DNA of 52,337 nucleotides from Klebsiella pneumoniae (GTDB taxonomy: Bacteria > Pseudomonadota > Gammaproteobacteria > Steroidobacterales > Steroidobacteraceae). The DNA is taken from positions 1 to 52,337 of the forward strand of contig CAMCBU010000013.1 of NCBI GenBank assembly GCA_945873095.1, given 5' to 3'. A program made the position numbers and the translations under genes. Below the pieces are notes generated by a model. The model was not told the DNA's origin and did no database searches. It saw nothing but the letters and a program-made list of their open reading frames with translations. This document shows, one piece after another, positions 13,381 to 23,402 of the stretch; position 1 is the first letter of the stretch, and each line of letters begins with the position of its first letter.

Positions 13381-13798
13381 CGCGCCGCTGTAAATCGAGA
13401 CGCGACACGTCGACGAGATCACGTTTGATGCGGGCGGTGATTTTTTTGACCGCCGTTTTCGGCAAGTGCTCGTCAACCATGGCCATGAAGCGCGGCGCCA
13501 TGACGAGCACGAGTCCGGTCGTCTCGGCATCGCGCACGGCGGCTGAGGCGGTCTTCGCCACCATTCTCGCGAACTGATCAGCGGCTTGTTGTTTGAGGGT
13601 GGTGCGACCCTCGAGCGCCGTTCGGCGACCCGCCACGCGCGACATGGCGCGACCGGGCTTGTCGGTTCCGGCATCGCGTTCGTGTTTGATCGCAAACGGA
13701 TTGGCAAACGTGGCGATTTTCTCGAGCTTGGCGCGGGCCTTGGCCATCGCATAGATGTGCAGATGCGCAGTATCGGCCACCATCACTTTGATCGACAT
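13358..13798 (-). CDS. Host-attachment-family (PF10116-like) protein
   Basis: A 146-residue protein resembling the family annotated as protein required for attachment to host cells, related to release-factor-like folds: MSIKVMVADTAHLHIYAMAK at the N-terminus, and QQAADQFARMVAKTAS and LVLVMAPRFMAMVDEHLPKTAVKKI further on. It has no signal peptide or TM, so it is probably cytosolic and the family name may mislead. ATG at 13798 has a good AGGAG about 8 nt upstream. It is in frame with the upstream amidase, with no stop between them, so a 680-residue fusion is formally possible; the internal RBS argues for separate initiation. Confidence 0.72.
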
Positions 13799-15400
13799 AA
13801 CAAAACTCCTGTTGAGCCCCCAGCACGCATCCTCGCGCGCGTTGGTGTTTTTTTCAGGCGGTACCCGCCCGTTTGTCACTTTTTCGATCTCAGCGGCCAG
13901 CTGCAACAAGGGCGCGTCGTCGTTGCGCCGAGTGACCAGAGTCAGTCCAACGGGCATGTCTCGCACCAGACCGATCGGCAAGGTGAGGCTCGGATAGCCC
14001 GCGACCGCCGCAGCGGAGCCGAGTGACGAGCCGCCCGTATCGCGACGGTTTCCCCAGATCGGGTCGATGAGCTCCGCAGGCCCACTCCCGGGCGCCACGA
14101 TCAGATCGAGTGTCGACTGGGCAAACAACGCGGCGAGGCCATCGACATCGACCGATTGTTGCAGCGTTCGCACGGCCTCGACATATTTCGGTTCGGTCAA
14201 GGGACCGCACACGACCGATTGCTCAAAGATTTCTTGACCGAAAAACGGCATCTCGCGCGCGGCTTCACGCCGATTGAACTCGATCAATTCGGCGAGCGAC
14301 CGCGCTTCACGCCGTGTCGGCGCAAGTGCGCCCAAGTAGGTGTCGATGGCCTGTTTGAATTCGTACAGCAAGGCCAAAAATTCTACCGAGCCGAACTGCT
14401 GTAAACCTGCCGGCAGGCTGAGATCGACGATCTCGGCACCGTTGGCAATCAACAGATCGCGGGCCTCGTGGCACTTTGCGAGCACATCGGGGCGCACATT
14501 GGCGGAGCCCGGCCACCAACCGATGCGTCGGCTTTTCAAGACATCGGCGCTGGCCTGCGAAATCGGCGCGACATCGAACGGTCGATCAAACAGCACAGCG
14601 GCCACGTTGGCGACATCCGCGACACTGCGACCCATCGGCCCCGCCACATCTTGGCGAGGTGAGAGCGGGATCACGCCACGACCGCTGACCCGAGTCTGCG
14701 TCGGTTTGAAGCCGACGATGCCATTGAGTGCAGCTGGTGACAAAATGGAACCGTCGGTCTCGGTACCGATGGCGACGGCGCAAAAACTGCGTGCCGCAGC
14801 GGTTGCCGAGCCTGAACTTGAGCCTGATGGGTTGCGCCTCGGATCATGAGCATTGCCGGTCTGCCCACCGACCGCACTCCAACCACTCATCGAGCGTGTC
14901 GAGCGGAAGTTCGCCCATTCGCTGAGGTTCGTCTTGCCGAGGATCACGGCACCCGCGGCACGCAATCGCGCCACGAGATCGGCATCTCGCGTTGCTTGCG
15001 AGCGAGCGAGCGCGAGCGAACCGGCCGTTGTCGGCATCGGATCGATCGATTCGATATTATCTTTGAGCAGGATCGGCACACCATGCAGGGCCCCGCGGTT
15101 ACGGCCCGCGCGTCGCTCCAGATCCAGTGCCCGTGCAATCTCGATCGCACGGGGGTTTACGGCGATGACCGACTTGAAAAGAGCGTCTTCGCGCTCGATG
15201 CGAGCGAGGTATCCAGCGACGAGCGCCTCGCTACCGAAGCCCTTCGCAAACAACTCTTGCAGAGCTGCAATCGATAGCTCGGTGGGATCGACGTCGGTCG
15301 CGATCTTGAAGGTGTTGGCCTGCGCAAGCTCGAAGTTGCGTGCCATTGCAGCCGCCACACCCAAGGCGCCGAGGCGACCGATGAATTGTCTGCGACGCAT
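13799..15400 (-). CDS. Tat-exported amidase signature family enzyme (no stop before next gene)
   Basis: An amidase-signature hydrolase with an N-terminal twin-arginine-type signal (MRRRQFIGRLGALGVAAAMA), so probably periplasmic. The Ser-cisSer-Lys triad appears complete: K113 (GVPILLKDN), S194 (PSGSSSGSA) and S218 (GTETDGSI). The 534 codons counted run to the next gene's ATG because no stop intervenes. The enzyme itself probably ends near NGRVPP (about 13858), where a TGA lies one base out of frame next to an A7 run. The missing stop is either a real fusion, an indel, or a programmed or slippage event. The in-frame region upstream of 15400 belongs to plsC and lacks the Tat signal start. Confidence 0.85.
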
Positions 15401-15404
15401 CGAA

Positions 15405-16136
15405 TCAGTCTCCGCTCGAGAGGTTCGCCGAGGGCAGTTGACGCAGCGTGTCTTCAATCCAGCGCTGCGCCTCGTCGTTGATTTCGCGCGGATCACGGCC
15501 AGCCGTCACGATCGGTGCGCCGACGATGACGCGGATTATTCCGGGCTTTTTCAGCAAGCCGCGACGCGCCCAGTAATGCCCCGCATCATGTGCGACCGGC
15601 ACGATCGGATAGCCACTGCGACTCGCTAGCAGCGCTCCGCTGACCCCATAACGACGGGTTTCACCCGCCGCGACTCGGGTGCCTTCCGGAAAGATCAGGA
15701 TCGACAAGCCCTCGCGCAGCCTGATCGTTCCGCGCTGTACCACTTGATTGACCGCCGAGGCACCGGCGCCGCGATCGACCGGGATCGATCGCAACAGAGC
15801 GAGACCCCAGCCGAAGAAAGGGATGTACATCAACTCGCGTTTGAGCACGATGACTTTCGGCGGGCCGAGCAAAAATTGCGCGAACGTTTCCCAAGCCGAC
15901 GAATGTTTCCAATAGGCGATATGCGGCTCGGCGGGGATATTCTCGAGACCACGGACTTCAAAACGCAGATCGCAGATCAGGCGCAGTCCATCGAGCATGC
16001 GCTCTCCATACCAACGGACGAAATCGAAACGTCGTCGGATCGAAACGAGCGGTGCCGCGACGACGAAGATGACAGCGTAGAGCAGCGTCCACGCGAACAT
16101 GAAAACGGTGAAGACAAACGAACGGAGCGCGATCAT
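15405..16136 (-). CDS. plsC: 1-acyl-sn-glycerol-3-phosphate acyltransferase
   Basis: Acylates lysophosphatidate to phosphatidate at the inner membrane. It has 243 residues, with an N-terminal TM helix (VFTVFMFAWTLLYAVIFVVAA), the acyltransferase motif as HX4E (H78-S-S-A-W-E83, preceded by YWK), a variant seen in related proteobacterial enzymes instead of HX4D, and FPEGTR at 149-154. It overlaps glyS by 4 nt (16133-16136). In Pseudomonas the order gyrB, plsC, gmhB, glyS, glyQ is found near the origin; here gmhB is missing and other genes follow gyrB, but the plsC-glyS-glyQ core is kept. Confidence 0.93.
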   Translation of the reverse strand: MIALRSFVFTVFMFAWTLLYAVIFVVAAPLVSIRRRFDFVRWYGERMLDGLRLICDLRFEVRGLENIPAEPHIAYWKHSSAWETFAQFLLGPPKVIVLKRELMYIPFFGWGLALLRSIPVDRGAGASAVNQVVQRGTIRLREGLSILIFPEGTRVAAGETRRYGVSGALLASRSGYPIVPVAHDAGHYWARRGLLKKPGIIRVIVGAPIVTAGRDPREINDEAQRWIEDTLRQLPSANLSSGD

Positions 16137-18202
16137 CCTGGCAAACGTGACAAGTCAGCGACCCCGGCGAACAGCGTCCTGACGCGGCTTACGAGGGCGA
16201 GCCGATTGGTGCGCAAGGCCGCATCGGGATCATTCACCATCACATCGTTGAAGAACGCGTCGATCGTCGGGCGCAAGCTCGCCAGTAAAGTCAGTGCGGC
16301 GTCGTAGTCGGCAACATGCAGGTGCGCATCGACAGTCGCGGCAATCGCATCGAGAGCCGCCGCTAAATCGCGCTCGGCGCTCTCGCACAGCAAGCTGAGA
16401 TCGATGCTCGTCGATAACGCGCCAGAGTCCGTTTTCTTGAGGATGTTGGCGATACGCTTGTTAGCGGCGGCCAGACTTTCCGCCTCCGGCAAGGCGCGAA
16501 ACCGGCGCAAGGCTTCGAGTCGCGCTTGAATATCACCCGGCTTCGTGGCTCCGGTGGCTTGCACCGCATCGAATGCTTCGCTGCCGTGACCGGCTTCGAG
16601 TTGGATCGCGCGCAGTCGATCCATCATGAAACCCAAGAGTTCGCTTGGCGTATCGGCTGTGCTGACCGGTTGCAGTGCCACTGCCTGCGCAACGAGATCA
16701 GCCAGATCGAGCTCGAGACGCCGCTCGAGCACGATTCGCAGTACACCGATCGCGGCACGCCGCAACGCGAAAGGGTCCTTCGTGCCACTCGGCTTTTGCC
16801 CGATACCGAAGATACCGGCGAGCGTGTCGAGTTTATCGGCCAAGGCGAGGGCAATACCGCTCGGGGTCGAAGGCAGTTCGTCGCCTGCACCGCGCGGCAG
16901 ATAATGCTCACGAATGGCGCTCGCCACTTCCGCCGGCTCGCCATCGGCGGCGGCGTAGTTGGCGCCAGTGATTCCTTGCAGCTCCGGAAATTCACCGACC
17001 ATCGCCGAGAGCAGATCGCACTTGCAGAGTTCGGCCGCTTGCGCCGCGAGGGTCGACTGACCGCCAACGAGCGGGGCGATCTGGCTCGCGAGGCTTGCGA
17101 TGCGGCGGACTTTGTCACCGATCGAGCCGAGCTTGGCTTGGAAGGTGACCCGGTCCAAATCCTCGCGCCAGCCGCGCAAAGGGGCACGGCGATCTTGTTT
17201 TTGAAAGAACGCGGCATCCGACAAACGCGGGCGGACGACGCGCTCGTTGCCTTCACGCACGCGCGAGGGATCACGGCTCTCGATGTTGCTGATGGTGATG
17301 AACCAGGGCGTCAGCTTTCCGGACGGATCTTCCACGGGAAAATAGCGCTGGTGTTCCTGCAGCGTGGAGATCAGCACTTCACGCGGAAGTTCCAGAAACT
17401 CGTCGTCGAAGCGGCCTTCGATCGGCACCGGCCACTCGACCAATGCAGTGACCTCATCGAGTAGCGCAGCATCGAACACGGCACGACCGCGAAGACGCAG
17501 GGCAGCGGCCTCGACTTGTTCGCGGATACGTTCACGACGCTCGCCGAAGTGTGCAATCACATGGCCGGCGCTACGCAACACGTCGGCGTAATCAGCGGGT
17601 GTCGGCAACGCCAATTCGCCGGGCGCGTGGAAACGATGGCCGCGTGTCGTGCTGCCGGCGCGGGTGTCTAGCAGCGAGACATCGAGCACCTCGTCACCAA
17701 AGCGCAGCACGACCCAGTGCACGGGTCGAACGAACTCCGCTTGGCTTGCGCCCCAACGCATGCGTTTCGGAATCGGCAAGGCATCGAGCGCGCTTTGCAC
17801 GATCGCCACGATCAAAGCCGGTGTCGGCGCGCCCGGCTTGCGGCCCTCAAAGAAGAGAAACTCGCCCTTACCCTCGGTGATGCGACTCAAGGAGTCAACG
17901 TCGACACCGCAGGATTCGGCGAAAGCCGTGGCAGCTCGAGTCGGTTGGCCGGTTTTGTCGAAAGCCGCCGCTAGCGGCGGACCGCGTCGCTTCAGTGATT
18001 GCTCCGGTTGCTGCTCGGCAAGATCGCGCACAAGCACAGCGAGCCGTCGCGGCGCGGCATACGAGACGAGAGCGCCGTGCGGCACACCGGCACTGACCAA
18101 GCCATCGCGGATTCCTGCCAAGAGCGCACGCTCGAGTTCAGGCAGCGCGACCGGTGGCAATTCTTCGGTGCCGAGTTCGAAGAGAAAATCGCGAGTGCTC
18201 AT
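16133..18202 (-). CDS. glyS: Glycine-tRNA ligase beta subunit
   Basis: The tRNA-binding beta subunit of the heterotetrameric bacterial glycyl-tRNA synthetase. 689 residues (E. coli 689). It begins [20 protein letters not shown], contains [38 protein letters not shown] and [38 protein letters not shown]-type family blocks, and ends in an anticodon-binding-like domain. It overlaps glyQ by 4 nt (ATGA at 18199-18202), so the two subunits are translationally coupled in equal amounts. It also overlaps plsC downstream by 4 nt. Confidence 0.97.
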   Translation of the reverse strand: MSTRDFLFELGTEELPPVALPELERALLAGIRDGLVSAGVPHGALVSYAAPRRLAVLVRDLAEQQPEQSLKRRGPPLAAAFDKTGQPTRAATAFAESCGVDVDSLSRITEGKGEFLFFEGRKPGAPTPALIVAIVQSALDALPIPKRMRWGASQAEFVRPVHWVVLRFGDEVLDVSLLDTRAGSTTRGHRFHAPGELALPTPADYADVLRSAGHVIAHFGERRERIREQVEAAALRLRGRAVFDAALLDEVTALVEWPVPIEGRFDDEFLELPREVLISTLQEHQRYFPVEDPSGKLTPWFITISNIESRDPSRVREGNERVVRPRLSDAAFFQKQDRRAPLRGWREDLDRVTFQAKLGSIGDKVRRIASLASQIAPLVGGQSTLAAQAAELCKCDLLSAMVGEFPELQGITGANYAAADGEPAEVASAIREHYLPRGAGDELPSTPSGIALALADKLDTLAGIFGIGQKPSGTKDPFALRRAAIGVLRIVLERRLELDLADLVAQAVALQPVSTADTPSELLGFMMDRLRAIQLEAGHGSEAFDAVQATGATKPGDIQARLEALRRFRALPEAESLAAANKRIANILKKTDSGALSTSIDLSLLCESAERDLAAALDAIAATVDAHLHVADYDAALTLLASLRPTIDAFFNDVMVNDPDAALRTNRLALVSRVRTLFAGVADLSRLPG

Positions 18203-19104
18203 CGCGGGAGCTCCGCGCCCGCGGCGCCCAACGGGAAGCCGAGCGCTTCTCGACTCTCGTAATAGACTTGTGCGACGCCACGCGCGAGGGTGCGGACCCG
18301 CAGGATGAATCTTTGACGTTCTGTCACCGAAATCGCGCGGCGCGCATCCAACAAATTGAACGTGTGCGAGGCTTTGAGAACTTGCTCGTAAGCCGGTAGC
18401 GCGAGTTTGGCCGCGAGCAGGCGCTGACAGACCGCCTCGTATTCGTCGAAATGGCGGAACAGCGAGGTCGCATCCGCGTGTTCGAAGTTATAGGCGGACT
18501 GCTCAACTTCGTTCTGGTGGTATACGTCGCGATACGTGACTTTGCCGCGCGGGCCGTCGGTCCAGACGATGTCGAACACGCTGTCGACCCCTTGCAGATA
18601 CATGGCAAGGCGCTCGAGTCCGTAAGTGATTTCGCCCGTGACGGGGCGACAATCGATACCGCCCACTTGTTGGAAGTAGGTGAATTGCGTGACTTCCATG
18701 CCGTTCAGCCAGACTTCCCAACCGAGACCCCAAGCGCCGAGCGTGGGTGATTCCCAGTTGTCTTCGACGAAGCGGATATCGTGGGTGAGCGGATCGAAAC
18801 CCAACATCTTCAGCGACCGGACGTACTTATCGAGGATGTCGAGCGGCGAGGGCTTCAGTACCACCTGAAACTGGTAGTAACGCTGCAAACGAAAGGGGTT
18901 GTCGCCATACCGCCCGTCGGTCGGCCGGCGCGAGGGCTGCACGTAGGCGGCGCTCCAAGGTTCCGGTCCGATCGAGCGCAGGAAGGTGGCCGTGTGAAAG
19001 GTGCCTGCCCCCATCTCCATGTCGTAGGGTTGCAGAATCACGCAGCCCTGGTCCGACCAGTACTGCTGCAGGGCGAAAATCAGTTCTTGAAAAGTACGAG
19101 GCAT
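18199..19104 (-). CDS. glyQ: Glycine-tRNA ligase alpha subunit
   Basis: The catalytic class II synthetase subunit that activates glycine. 301 residues (E. coli 303). The start is ATG at 19104, giving [20 protein letters not shown], the conserved N-terminus; the longer frame to 19284 would translate the leader and is rejected. Motifs include [33 protein letters not shown] and [22 protein letters not shown]. It is the first gene of the glyQ-glyS-plsC operon, which probably continues to the amidase. A -10 TATACT lies about 57 nt upstream. Confidence 0.97.
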   Translation of the reverse strand: MPRTFQELIFALQQYWSDQGCVILQPYDMEMGAGTFHTATFLRSIGPEPWSAAYVQPSRRPTDGRYGDNPFRLQRYYQFQVVLKPSPLDILDKYVRSLKMLGFDPLTHDIRFVEDNWESPTLGAWGLGWEVWLNGMEVTQFTYFQQVGGIDCRPVTGEITYGLERLAMYLQGVDSVFDIVWTDGPRGKVTYRDVYHQNEVEQSAYNFEHADATSLFRHFDEYEAVCQRLLAAKLALPAYEQVLKASHTFNLLDARRAISVTERQRFILRVRTLARGVAQVYYESREALGFPLGAAGAELPR

Positions 19105-19160
19105 GGAACCGGTGGCTGGCAGCGTTGAGGGGACTCGTATGGGCGCGCTAGTGGCGCGCA

Positions 19161-19166
19161 AGTATA
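19161..19166 (-). promoter_or_regulatory. Candidate -10 of glyQ promoter
   Basis: TATACT in the leftward sense, about 57 nt upstream of the glyQ ATG, preceded by G and C. No convincing -35 at 16-18 bp was found, so only the -10 is supported. Confidence 0.4.
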
Positions 19167-19256
19167 GCCCTGTCGCTTGGTCGAACCGATTGGCTTGGGG
19201 TCGCCGGCGGGAGCGCGGGTGGTGCCGACGGCAGGCCGACAAAAATGTCCGCAAAA

Positions 19257-19273
19257 AGCACCAATCCAGTGCA
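19257..19273. promoter_or_regulatory. NtrC-binding site upstream of glnA
   Basis: AGCACCAATCCAGTGCA matches the 17-bp NtrC consensus TGCACC-N5-GGTGCA at 10 of 12 fixed positions (first T is A, first G of the right half is A). Its centre lies about 131 bp upstream of the predicted sigma-54 start, close to where the glnA enhancer sits in enterics. ntrB and ntrC are in the same cluster, so feedback is expected. Confidence 0.7.
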
Positions 19274-19315
19274 ATCAGGCTCAATTCGCCCTAAAATAGT
19301 GCGCTTTTTATGCTG

Positions 19316-19349
19316 TTTAAGGGGCGGTCAAGTAACATAACCCCTTGAA
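19316..19349. repeat. Inverted repeat in glnA promoter region
   Basis: TTTAAGGGG (19316-19324) pairs with CCCCTTGAA (19341-19349), 9 bp with one G-T pair and a 16-nt loop, between the NtrC site and the sigma-54 promoter. It could be a protein-binding site or an mRNA hairpin if transcription starts further upstream. Function unknown. Confidence 0.4.
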
Positions 19350-19369
19350 ACTCCCATTAAAGATGCCAC

Positions 19370-19385
19370 AGGCACGTTTTCTGCA
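19370..19385 (+). promoter_or_regulatory. Sigma-54 promoter of glnA
   Basis: AGGCACGTTTTCTGCA has the invariant GG (19371-19372) and GC (19383-19384) separated by exactly 10 bp, and matches the -24/-12 consensus TGGCACG-N4-TTGCA except for two bases. The predicted start is near 19396, 40 nt before the glnA ATG. Confidence 0.75.
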
Positions 19386-19435
19386 TCAATATTGGGCGTT
19401 GAGTTTCCCATTCCAGATATATGTACGGAGCGACT

Positions 19436-20848
19436 ATGACCACCGCCAGTGACGTCATTCAGATCATCAAAGACAAGGAAGTGAAGTGGGCTGACCTGCG
19501 CTTCACCGATACCCGTGGCAAAGAGCAGCACGTCACCATCCCGGCGAAGGCGGTCGACGAAGGGTTGTTCCGTGACGGCAAGATGTTCGACGGTTCGTCG
19601 ATCGCTGGCTGGAAGGGCATCAACGAGTCCGACATGATTCTGATGCCGGATGCCAGCACGGTGGTCCTCGACCCTTTCTTTGAGGACGCCACGGTCAACA
19701 TTCGTTGCGATGTCATCGAGCCTGCCACCATGCAAGGGTACGAGCGCGATCCGCGTTCGATCGGCAAGCGCGCTGAAGCGTATTTGAAGAGCACCGGCAT
19801 TGCCGATGGTGCGACCTTCGGTCCCGAGAACGAGTTTTTCATTTTCGATAGCGCTCGTTGGACCAACGAGATGCACACCTCGTCTTATGCCATCGATTCG
19901 GTGCAAGGCGCTTGGAACAGCAATACGGTCTATCCTGAAGGCAACATGGGCCATCGTCCCGGTGTGAAGGGCGGCTATTTCCCAGTCCCGCCAGTCGATG
20001 CCTATCAAAATATTCGCAACTCGATGTGCAACGCCTGTGAAGAACTCGGCTTGACGGTCGAAGTGCATCATCACGAAGTGGCGACCGGTGGCCAGTGCGA
20101 AATCGGCATCGGCCCGGGCGGTCTCGTCAAGAAAGCTGATGAAGTGCAAATTTTGAAGTATGCCGTGCACAACGTGGCGCATGCCTACGGCAAAACGGCG
20201 ACCTTCATGCCGAAGCCGCTCGTCGGTGATAACGGCTCGGGCATGCACGTGCACCAGTCTTTGCAGAAAGACGGCAAAGCGCTGTTCGCGGGTGATAAGT
20301 ACGGCGGGCTCTCCGAGCTCGCGCTGTACTACATCGGTGGCATCATCAAGCACGCCAAGGCATTGAACGCCTTCACCAATGCGGGCACCAACAGCTACAA
20401 GCGGCTCGTACCGGGGTTCGAGGCGCCGGTGATGCTCGCCTATTCGGCGCGCAACCGATCGGCTTCGATTCGCATCCCGTTCGTCGCCAATCCGAAGGGG
20501 CGTCGCATCGAAGTGCGTTTCCCGGATTCCTCCGCCAACCCGTACTTCGCCTTCGCTGCCATGATGATGGCGGGTCTCGATGGCATCCAGAACAAGATCC
20601 ACCCCGGCGATCCGGCCGACAAAGATTTGTACGATCTCGAGCCGGAAGAGGCCAAGCACATCCCGACGGTGTGTCACTCGCTCGACATGGCGCTCGAGCA
20701 CCTCGACCAGGATCGCGAGTTCCTCACTCGCGGCGGTGTGTTCACGAACGATGTGATCGATGCCTACATCAACCTCAAGTTGCAGGAAGTCACCCGTTTC
20801 CGCATGAGCACGCACCCGGTCGAGCTCGATCTGTACTACAGCTGCTGA
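19436..20848 (+). CDS. glnA: Glutamine synthetase type I
   Basis: Makes glutamine from glutamate, ammonia and ATP, the main ammonium assimilation step at low nitrogen. 470 residues (469 in E. coli); dodecamer family. The start ATG at 19436 has GGAG 8 nt upstream; an ATG at 19421 would include that RBS and is rejected. Motifs: [48 protein letters not shown] and NRSASIRIP. The adenylylation Tyr lies in [13 protein letters not shown], so it is of the GlnE-regulated I-beta type. Controlled by NtrC and sigma-54 (sites upstream); ntrB starts 29 nt downstream. Confidence 0.98.
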   Translation: MTTASDVIQIIKDKEVKWADLRFTDTRGKEQHVTIPAKAVDEGLFRDGKMFDGSSIAGWKGINESDMILMPDASTVVLDPFFEDATVNIRCDVIEPATMQGYERDPRSIGKRAEAYLKSTGIADGATFGPENEFFIFDSARWTNEMHTSSYAIDSVQGAWNSNTVYPEGNMGHRPGVKGGYFPVPPVDAYQNIRNSMCNACEELGLTVEVHHHEVATGGQCEIGIGPGGLVKKADEVQILKYAVHNVAHAYGKTATFMPKPLVGDNGSGMHVHQSLQKDGKALFAGDKYGGLSELALYYIGGIIKHAKALNAFTNAGTNSYKRLVPGFEAPVMLAYSARNRSASIRIPFVANPKGRRIEVRFPDSSANPYFAFAAMMMAGLDGIQNKIHPGDPADKDLYDLEPEEAKHIPTVCHSLDMALEHLDQDREFLTRGGVFTNDVIDAYINLKLQEVTRFRMSTHPVELDLYYSC

Positions 20849-20857
20849 GGATGATCA

Positions 20858-20920
20858 CGTGATGCGCAGCCGAGCCTATGGCCGCTGAACGCCTCTTTGA
20901 GTCGTTCGCTGCGCATCACG
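20858..20920. repeat. Perfect 13-bp inverted repeat enclosing the ntrB start codon
   Basis: CGTGATGCGCAGC (20858-20870) and its exact reverse complement GCTGCGCATCACG (20908-20920) flank a 37-nt loop that contains the ntrB ATG (20878). In mRNA this could form a strong G/C-rich stem holding the start codon in its loop. The left arm also overlaps the small palindrome ATCACGTGAT (20854-20863), so alternative pairings are possible. The repeat is certain; a role in setting the glnA to ntrB expression ratio is inference. Confidence 0.6.
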
Positions 20921-21972
20921 ATTCCGCCGAACTCCTCGATGCGTTGGCGACCGGCGTCGTCCTTCTCGACGCCGGTCTCCATGTCTTGCATGCCAACATG
21001 GCCGCGCAGGGTTTCATGGCCATCGGCCTCAATCAGGCACGCGGCAAATCGTTTACCGAACTATTCGCCGACACCAACGGTTTGCAAGGCTTGCTGACGC
21101 GCGCGCTGGAGCACGGTGAGGCTTTCAGTGAATTCGAGCTATCGTTGCGTCCCGCGGGGACGCCACGAGAACCGCAGCTAGTGGACCTCAGCATCACCCG
21201 CATCGATACAGCGAGTGGTCAAAAGCGTTTATTGCTCGAGATGATCGATTCCGTACCCCGTACCCGACTCAATCGCGATAACGAGCTTCGCGCCCGCCTC
21301 GATAGCAGCCGCATGATGACTCGGCAGCTTGCCCACGAAGTCAAAAACCCGCTCGGTGGTTTGCGTGGTGCAGCGCAATTGCTGGCGCGACAACTGCCGG
21401 ATCCGGCGCTGCGCGAATACACGGATGTGATCATCGCGGAAGCGGACCGACTGACGGCGCTCGTAGATACGATGAGTCACTCAGCTCGGCCCTCGCAAAA
21501 AGAGCGACTCAACATTCACGAGGTATGTGAGCACGTCTATCGTTTGATCGTCGCCGAGGCCGACCGCGGCGTCAGCGTGGAGCGTGATTACGATCCGAGC
21601 GTTCCCGAGGGCCGTTTCGATCGCAATCAGTTGGTGCAAGCCCTGTTGAATCTGAGTCGTAATGCACTGCAAGCGGTCGGCAGTGGCGGTCGTGTCGTAC
21701 TGCGGACGCGTGCCGTCTCGCACGCGCACATCGGTCTGGTGCGGCACCGCTTGGCCGCTCGTATCGAGGTGTTGGACGACGGTCCCGGCGTGCCGGATGC
21801 CATTCGCAGCAGTTTGTTTTTCCCGCTCGTGACGGCTCGGCCGAATGGCACCGGTTTGGGGTTGGCTGTTTCGCAGCAACTCGTGAACCGGAACGGCGGC
21901 GTGATCGAATTCGAGAGCGAACCCGGTCGTACCGTCTTTCGTTTGTTGCTGCCTTTGGAGACGTCGCCATGA
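20878..21972 (+). CDS. ntrB: Nitrogen regulation sensor kinase NtrB
   Basis: A cytosolic histidine kinase/phosphatase that phosphorylates NtrC under nitrogen limitation, with PII as its usual partner. 364 residues: PAS domain (~15-125), dimerisation and phosphoacceptor helix with H153 (QLAHEVKNPLGGLRGAAQLL), and HATPase with N box LLNLSRNALQAVG, DDGPGVP and GTGLGLAVSQQLV. It has no TM segments. The start ATG at 20878 has a weak RBS and sits within the loop of an inverted repeat. The stop overlaps ntrC by 4 nt (ATGA at 21969). Confidence 0.95.
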   Translation: MAAERLFESFAAHHDSAELLDALATGVVLLDAGLHVLHANMAAQGFMAIGLNQARGKSFTELFADTNGLQGLLTRALEHGEAFSEFELSLRPAGTPREPQLVDLSITRIDTASGQKRLLLEMIDSVPRTRLNRDNELRARLDSSRMMTRQLAHEVKNPLGGLRGAAQLLARQLPDPALREYTDVIIAEADRLTALVDTMSHSARPSQKERLNIHEVCEHVYRLIVAEADRGVSVERDYDPSVPEGRFDRNQLVQALLNLSRNALQAVGSGGRVVLRTRAVSHAHIGLVRHRLAARIEVLDDGPGVPDAIRSSLFFPLVTARPNGTGLGLAVSQQLVNRNGGVIEFESEPGRTVFRLLLPLETSP

Positions 21973-23399
21973 ATTCTGCACTGCGCGTCTGGTTGGTTGA
22001 CGACGATGCCTCGATTCGTTGGGTGCTCGAACGCGCACTCAAAAGTGGTGGTATGACGCCGCGGGTTTTCGAGGCTGCGGAACCCGCGCTCGAAGCCTTG
22101 CGTGGTGACGCGCCGGATGTTCTGCTGACCGACATCCGCATGCCGGGGCTATCGGGTCTCGATCTGGTGCGCCGTCTACACGAGACGCGTCCGCAATTGC
22201 CGATCATCGTGATGACCGCACACGCCGATCTCGATAACGCGGTATCCGCTTACGAGAGCGGTGCTTTCGAATATTTGCCGAAGCCTTTCGATATCGATCA
22301 GGTTGTCGAGCTGGTTCGTCGTGCAGCACAGAGCAGCGCGAAACCCAGCCTGAGCTCCACGGACGATACGCCGATGCCCGAGTTGCTCGGCAAGGCGCCT
22401 GCCATGCAACAGGTGTTTCGCGCCATCGGTCGCTTGTCGCGCTCGGCCGTGAGCGTGTTGATCACCGGCGAGTCGGGCACCGGTAAGGAGCTCGTCGCGC
22501 GCGCGCTGCACGAACATAGTCCTCGCTCAGGCAAATCGTTCATCGCCCTCAACACCTCGGCGATCCCGTCCGAGTTGCTCGAGTCGGAGTTGTTCGGTCA
22601 CGAAAAAGGCGCCTTCACCGGTGCTGATGCGCTGCGTCGTGGGCGCTTCGAGCAGGCCGATGGCGGCACGCTGTTCCTCGATGAAATCGGCGATATGCCG
22701 ACCGGTTTGCAGACCCGGTTACTGCGGGTGCTCGCCGAAGGCGAGTTCTATCGTGTGGGCGGTCAGTCACCGATCCGCGTCGATGTGCGCGTGATCGCGG
22801 CAACCCACCAAGATCTCGAAGATCGAGTTACCCGCGGTCTGTTTCGCGAAGACTTATTCCACCGGCTGAACGTCATTCGGATGGAGTTACCGCCGTTACG
22901 GGCGCGACGCGAAGACGTCGCCGATTTATTGGACCACTACCTCGGTATCGCCTCGACCGAGCTCGGTGTCGAGCGCAAACGGATCGCCACCGATGCGCGC
23001 GCTGCACTCGAGGCCTACGCCTGGCCGGGCAACGTTCGCGAACTCGTCAATCTTTGTAGGCGCCTGACGGTGTTGGCACCGGGTGGCGAGATTCGTCTCG
23101 AAGACCTCCCTAGTGAAATCCGCGGTGCCAACGCGCTCGCCGACGCGGACGGTTGGTCGCAAGTGCTGGCTGCTTGGGCCGAGACGGAATCGCTGCGTCG
23201 TGATGCCGCACCGCTGCTCGATACGGCCTTGCCCGAGTTCGAACGCACGCTCATTCGTGTGGCCCTGCGTCATACGAGCGGTCATCGACAGGAAGCGGCC
23301 AAGTTGCTCGGTTGGGGTCGAAACACCTTGACGCGCAAACTTAAAGAACTCGCGATGGAAGAGTATGCTGTGGAGGGTTCAGACGACGCAGCGGCGTGA
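21969..23399 (+). CDS. ntrC: Nitrogen regulation response regulator NtrC
   Basis: A sigma-54 enhancer-binding activator. 476 residues: receiver domain with phosphoacceptor D55 ([10 protein letters not shown]), AAA+ domain with Walker A GESGTGKE (167-174), sigma-54-contacting loop GAFTGA (214-219) and LFLDEIGD, and a Fis-type C-terminal HTH ([22 protein letters not shown]). All key residues are intact. It should bind the site at 19257-19273 and activate glnA. It is translationally coupled to ntrB, and the MscS gene starts 3 nt after its stop. Confidence 0.97.
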   Translation: MNSALRVWLVDDDASIRWVLERALKSGGMTPRVFEAAEPALEALRGDAPDVLLTDIRMPGLSGLDLVRRLHETRPQLPIIVMTAHADLDNAVSAYESGAFEYLPKPFDIDQVVELVRRAAQSSAKPSLSSTDDTPMPELLGKAPAMQQVFRAIGRLSRSAVSVLITGESGTGKELVARALHEHSPRSGKSFIALNTSAIPSELLESELFGHEKGAFTGADALRRGRFEQADGGTLFLDEIGDMPTGLQTRLLRVLAEGEFYRVGGQSPIRVDVRVIAATHQDLEDRVTRGLFREDLFHRLNVIRMELPPLRARREDVADLLDHYLGIASTELGVERKRIATDARAALEAYAWPGNVRELVNLCRRLTVLAPGGEIRLEDLPSEIRGANALADADGWSQVLAAWAETESLRRDAAPLLDTALPEFERTLIRVALRHTSGHRQEAAKLLGWGRNTLTRKLKELAMEEYAVEGSDDAAA

Positions 23400-23402
23400 C
23401 CG

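Larger units (their letters stand above)
19105..19435. promoter_or_regulatory. glyQ-glnA divergent regulatory region
   Basis: This 331-bp region without genes separates divergent glyQ and glnA. It contains, from left to right, a glyQ -10, an NtrC-type site, an imperfect 9-bp inverted repeat, and a sigma-54 promoter for glnA, each listed separately. A small frame at 19103-19294 looks like noise. The segment is AT-rich from about 19275 to 19430. Confidence 0.7.

Noticed and set aside
18199-19284. Longer start of glyQ at 19284
   Set aside because: The extra 60 codons cover the predicted promoter and leader and do not resemble GlyQ; conserved start at 19104 is preferred.
19328-20815. Long opposite-strand frame of 495 codons antisense to glnA
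   Set aside because: It mirrors the codon bias of glnA, has no family resemblance and no RBS; a shadow frame.
20854-20863. ATCACGTGAT as a parS site between glnA and ntrB
   Set aside because: Core matches but outer bases differ at about half the consensus positions; described instead with the inverted repeat.
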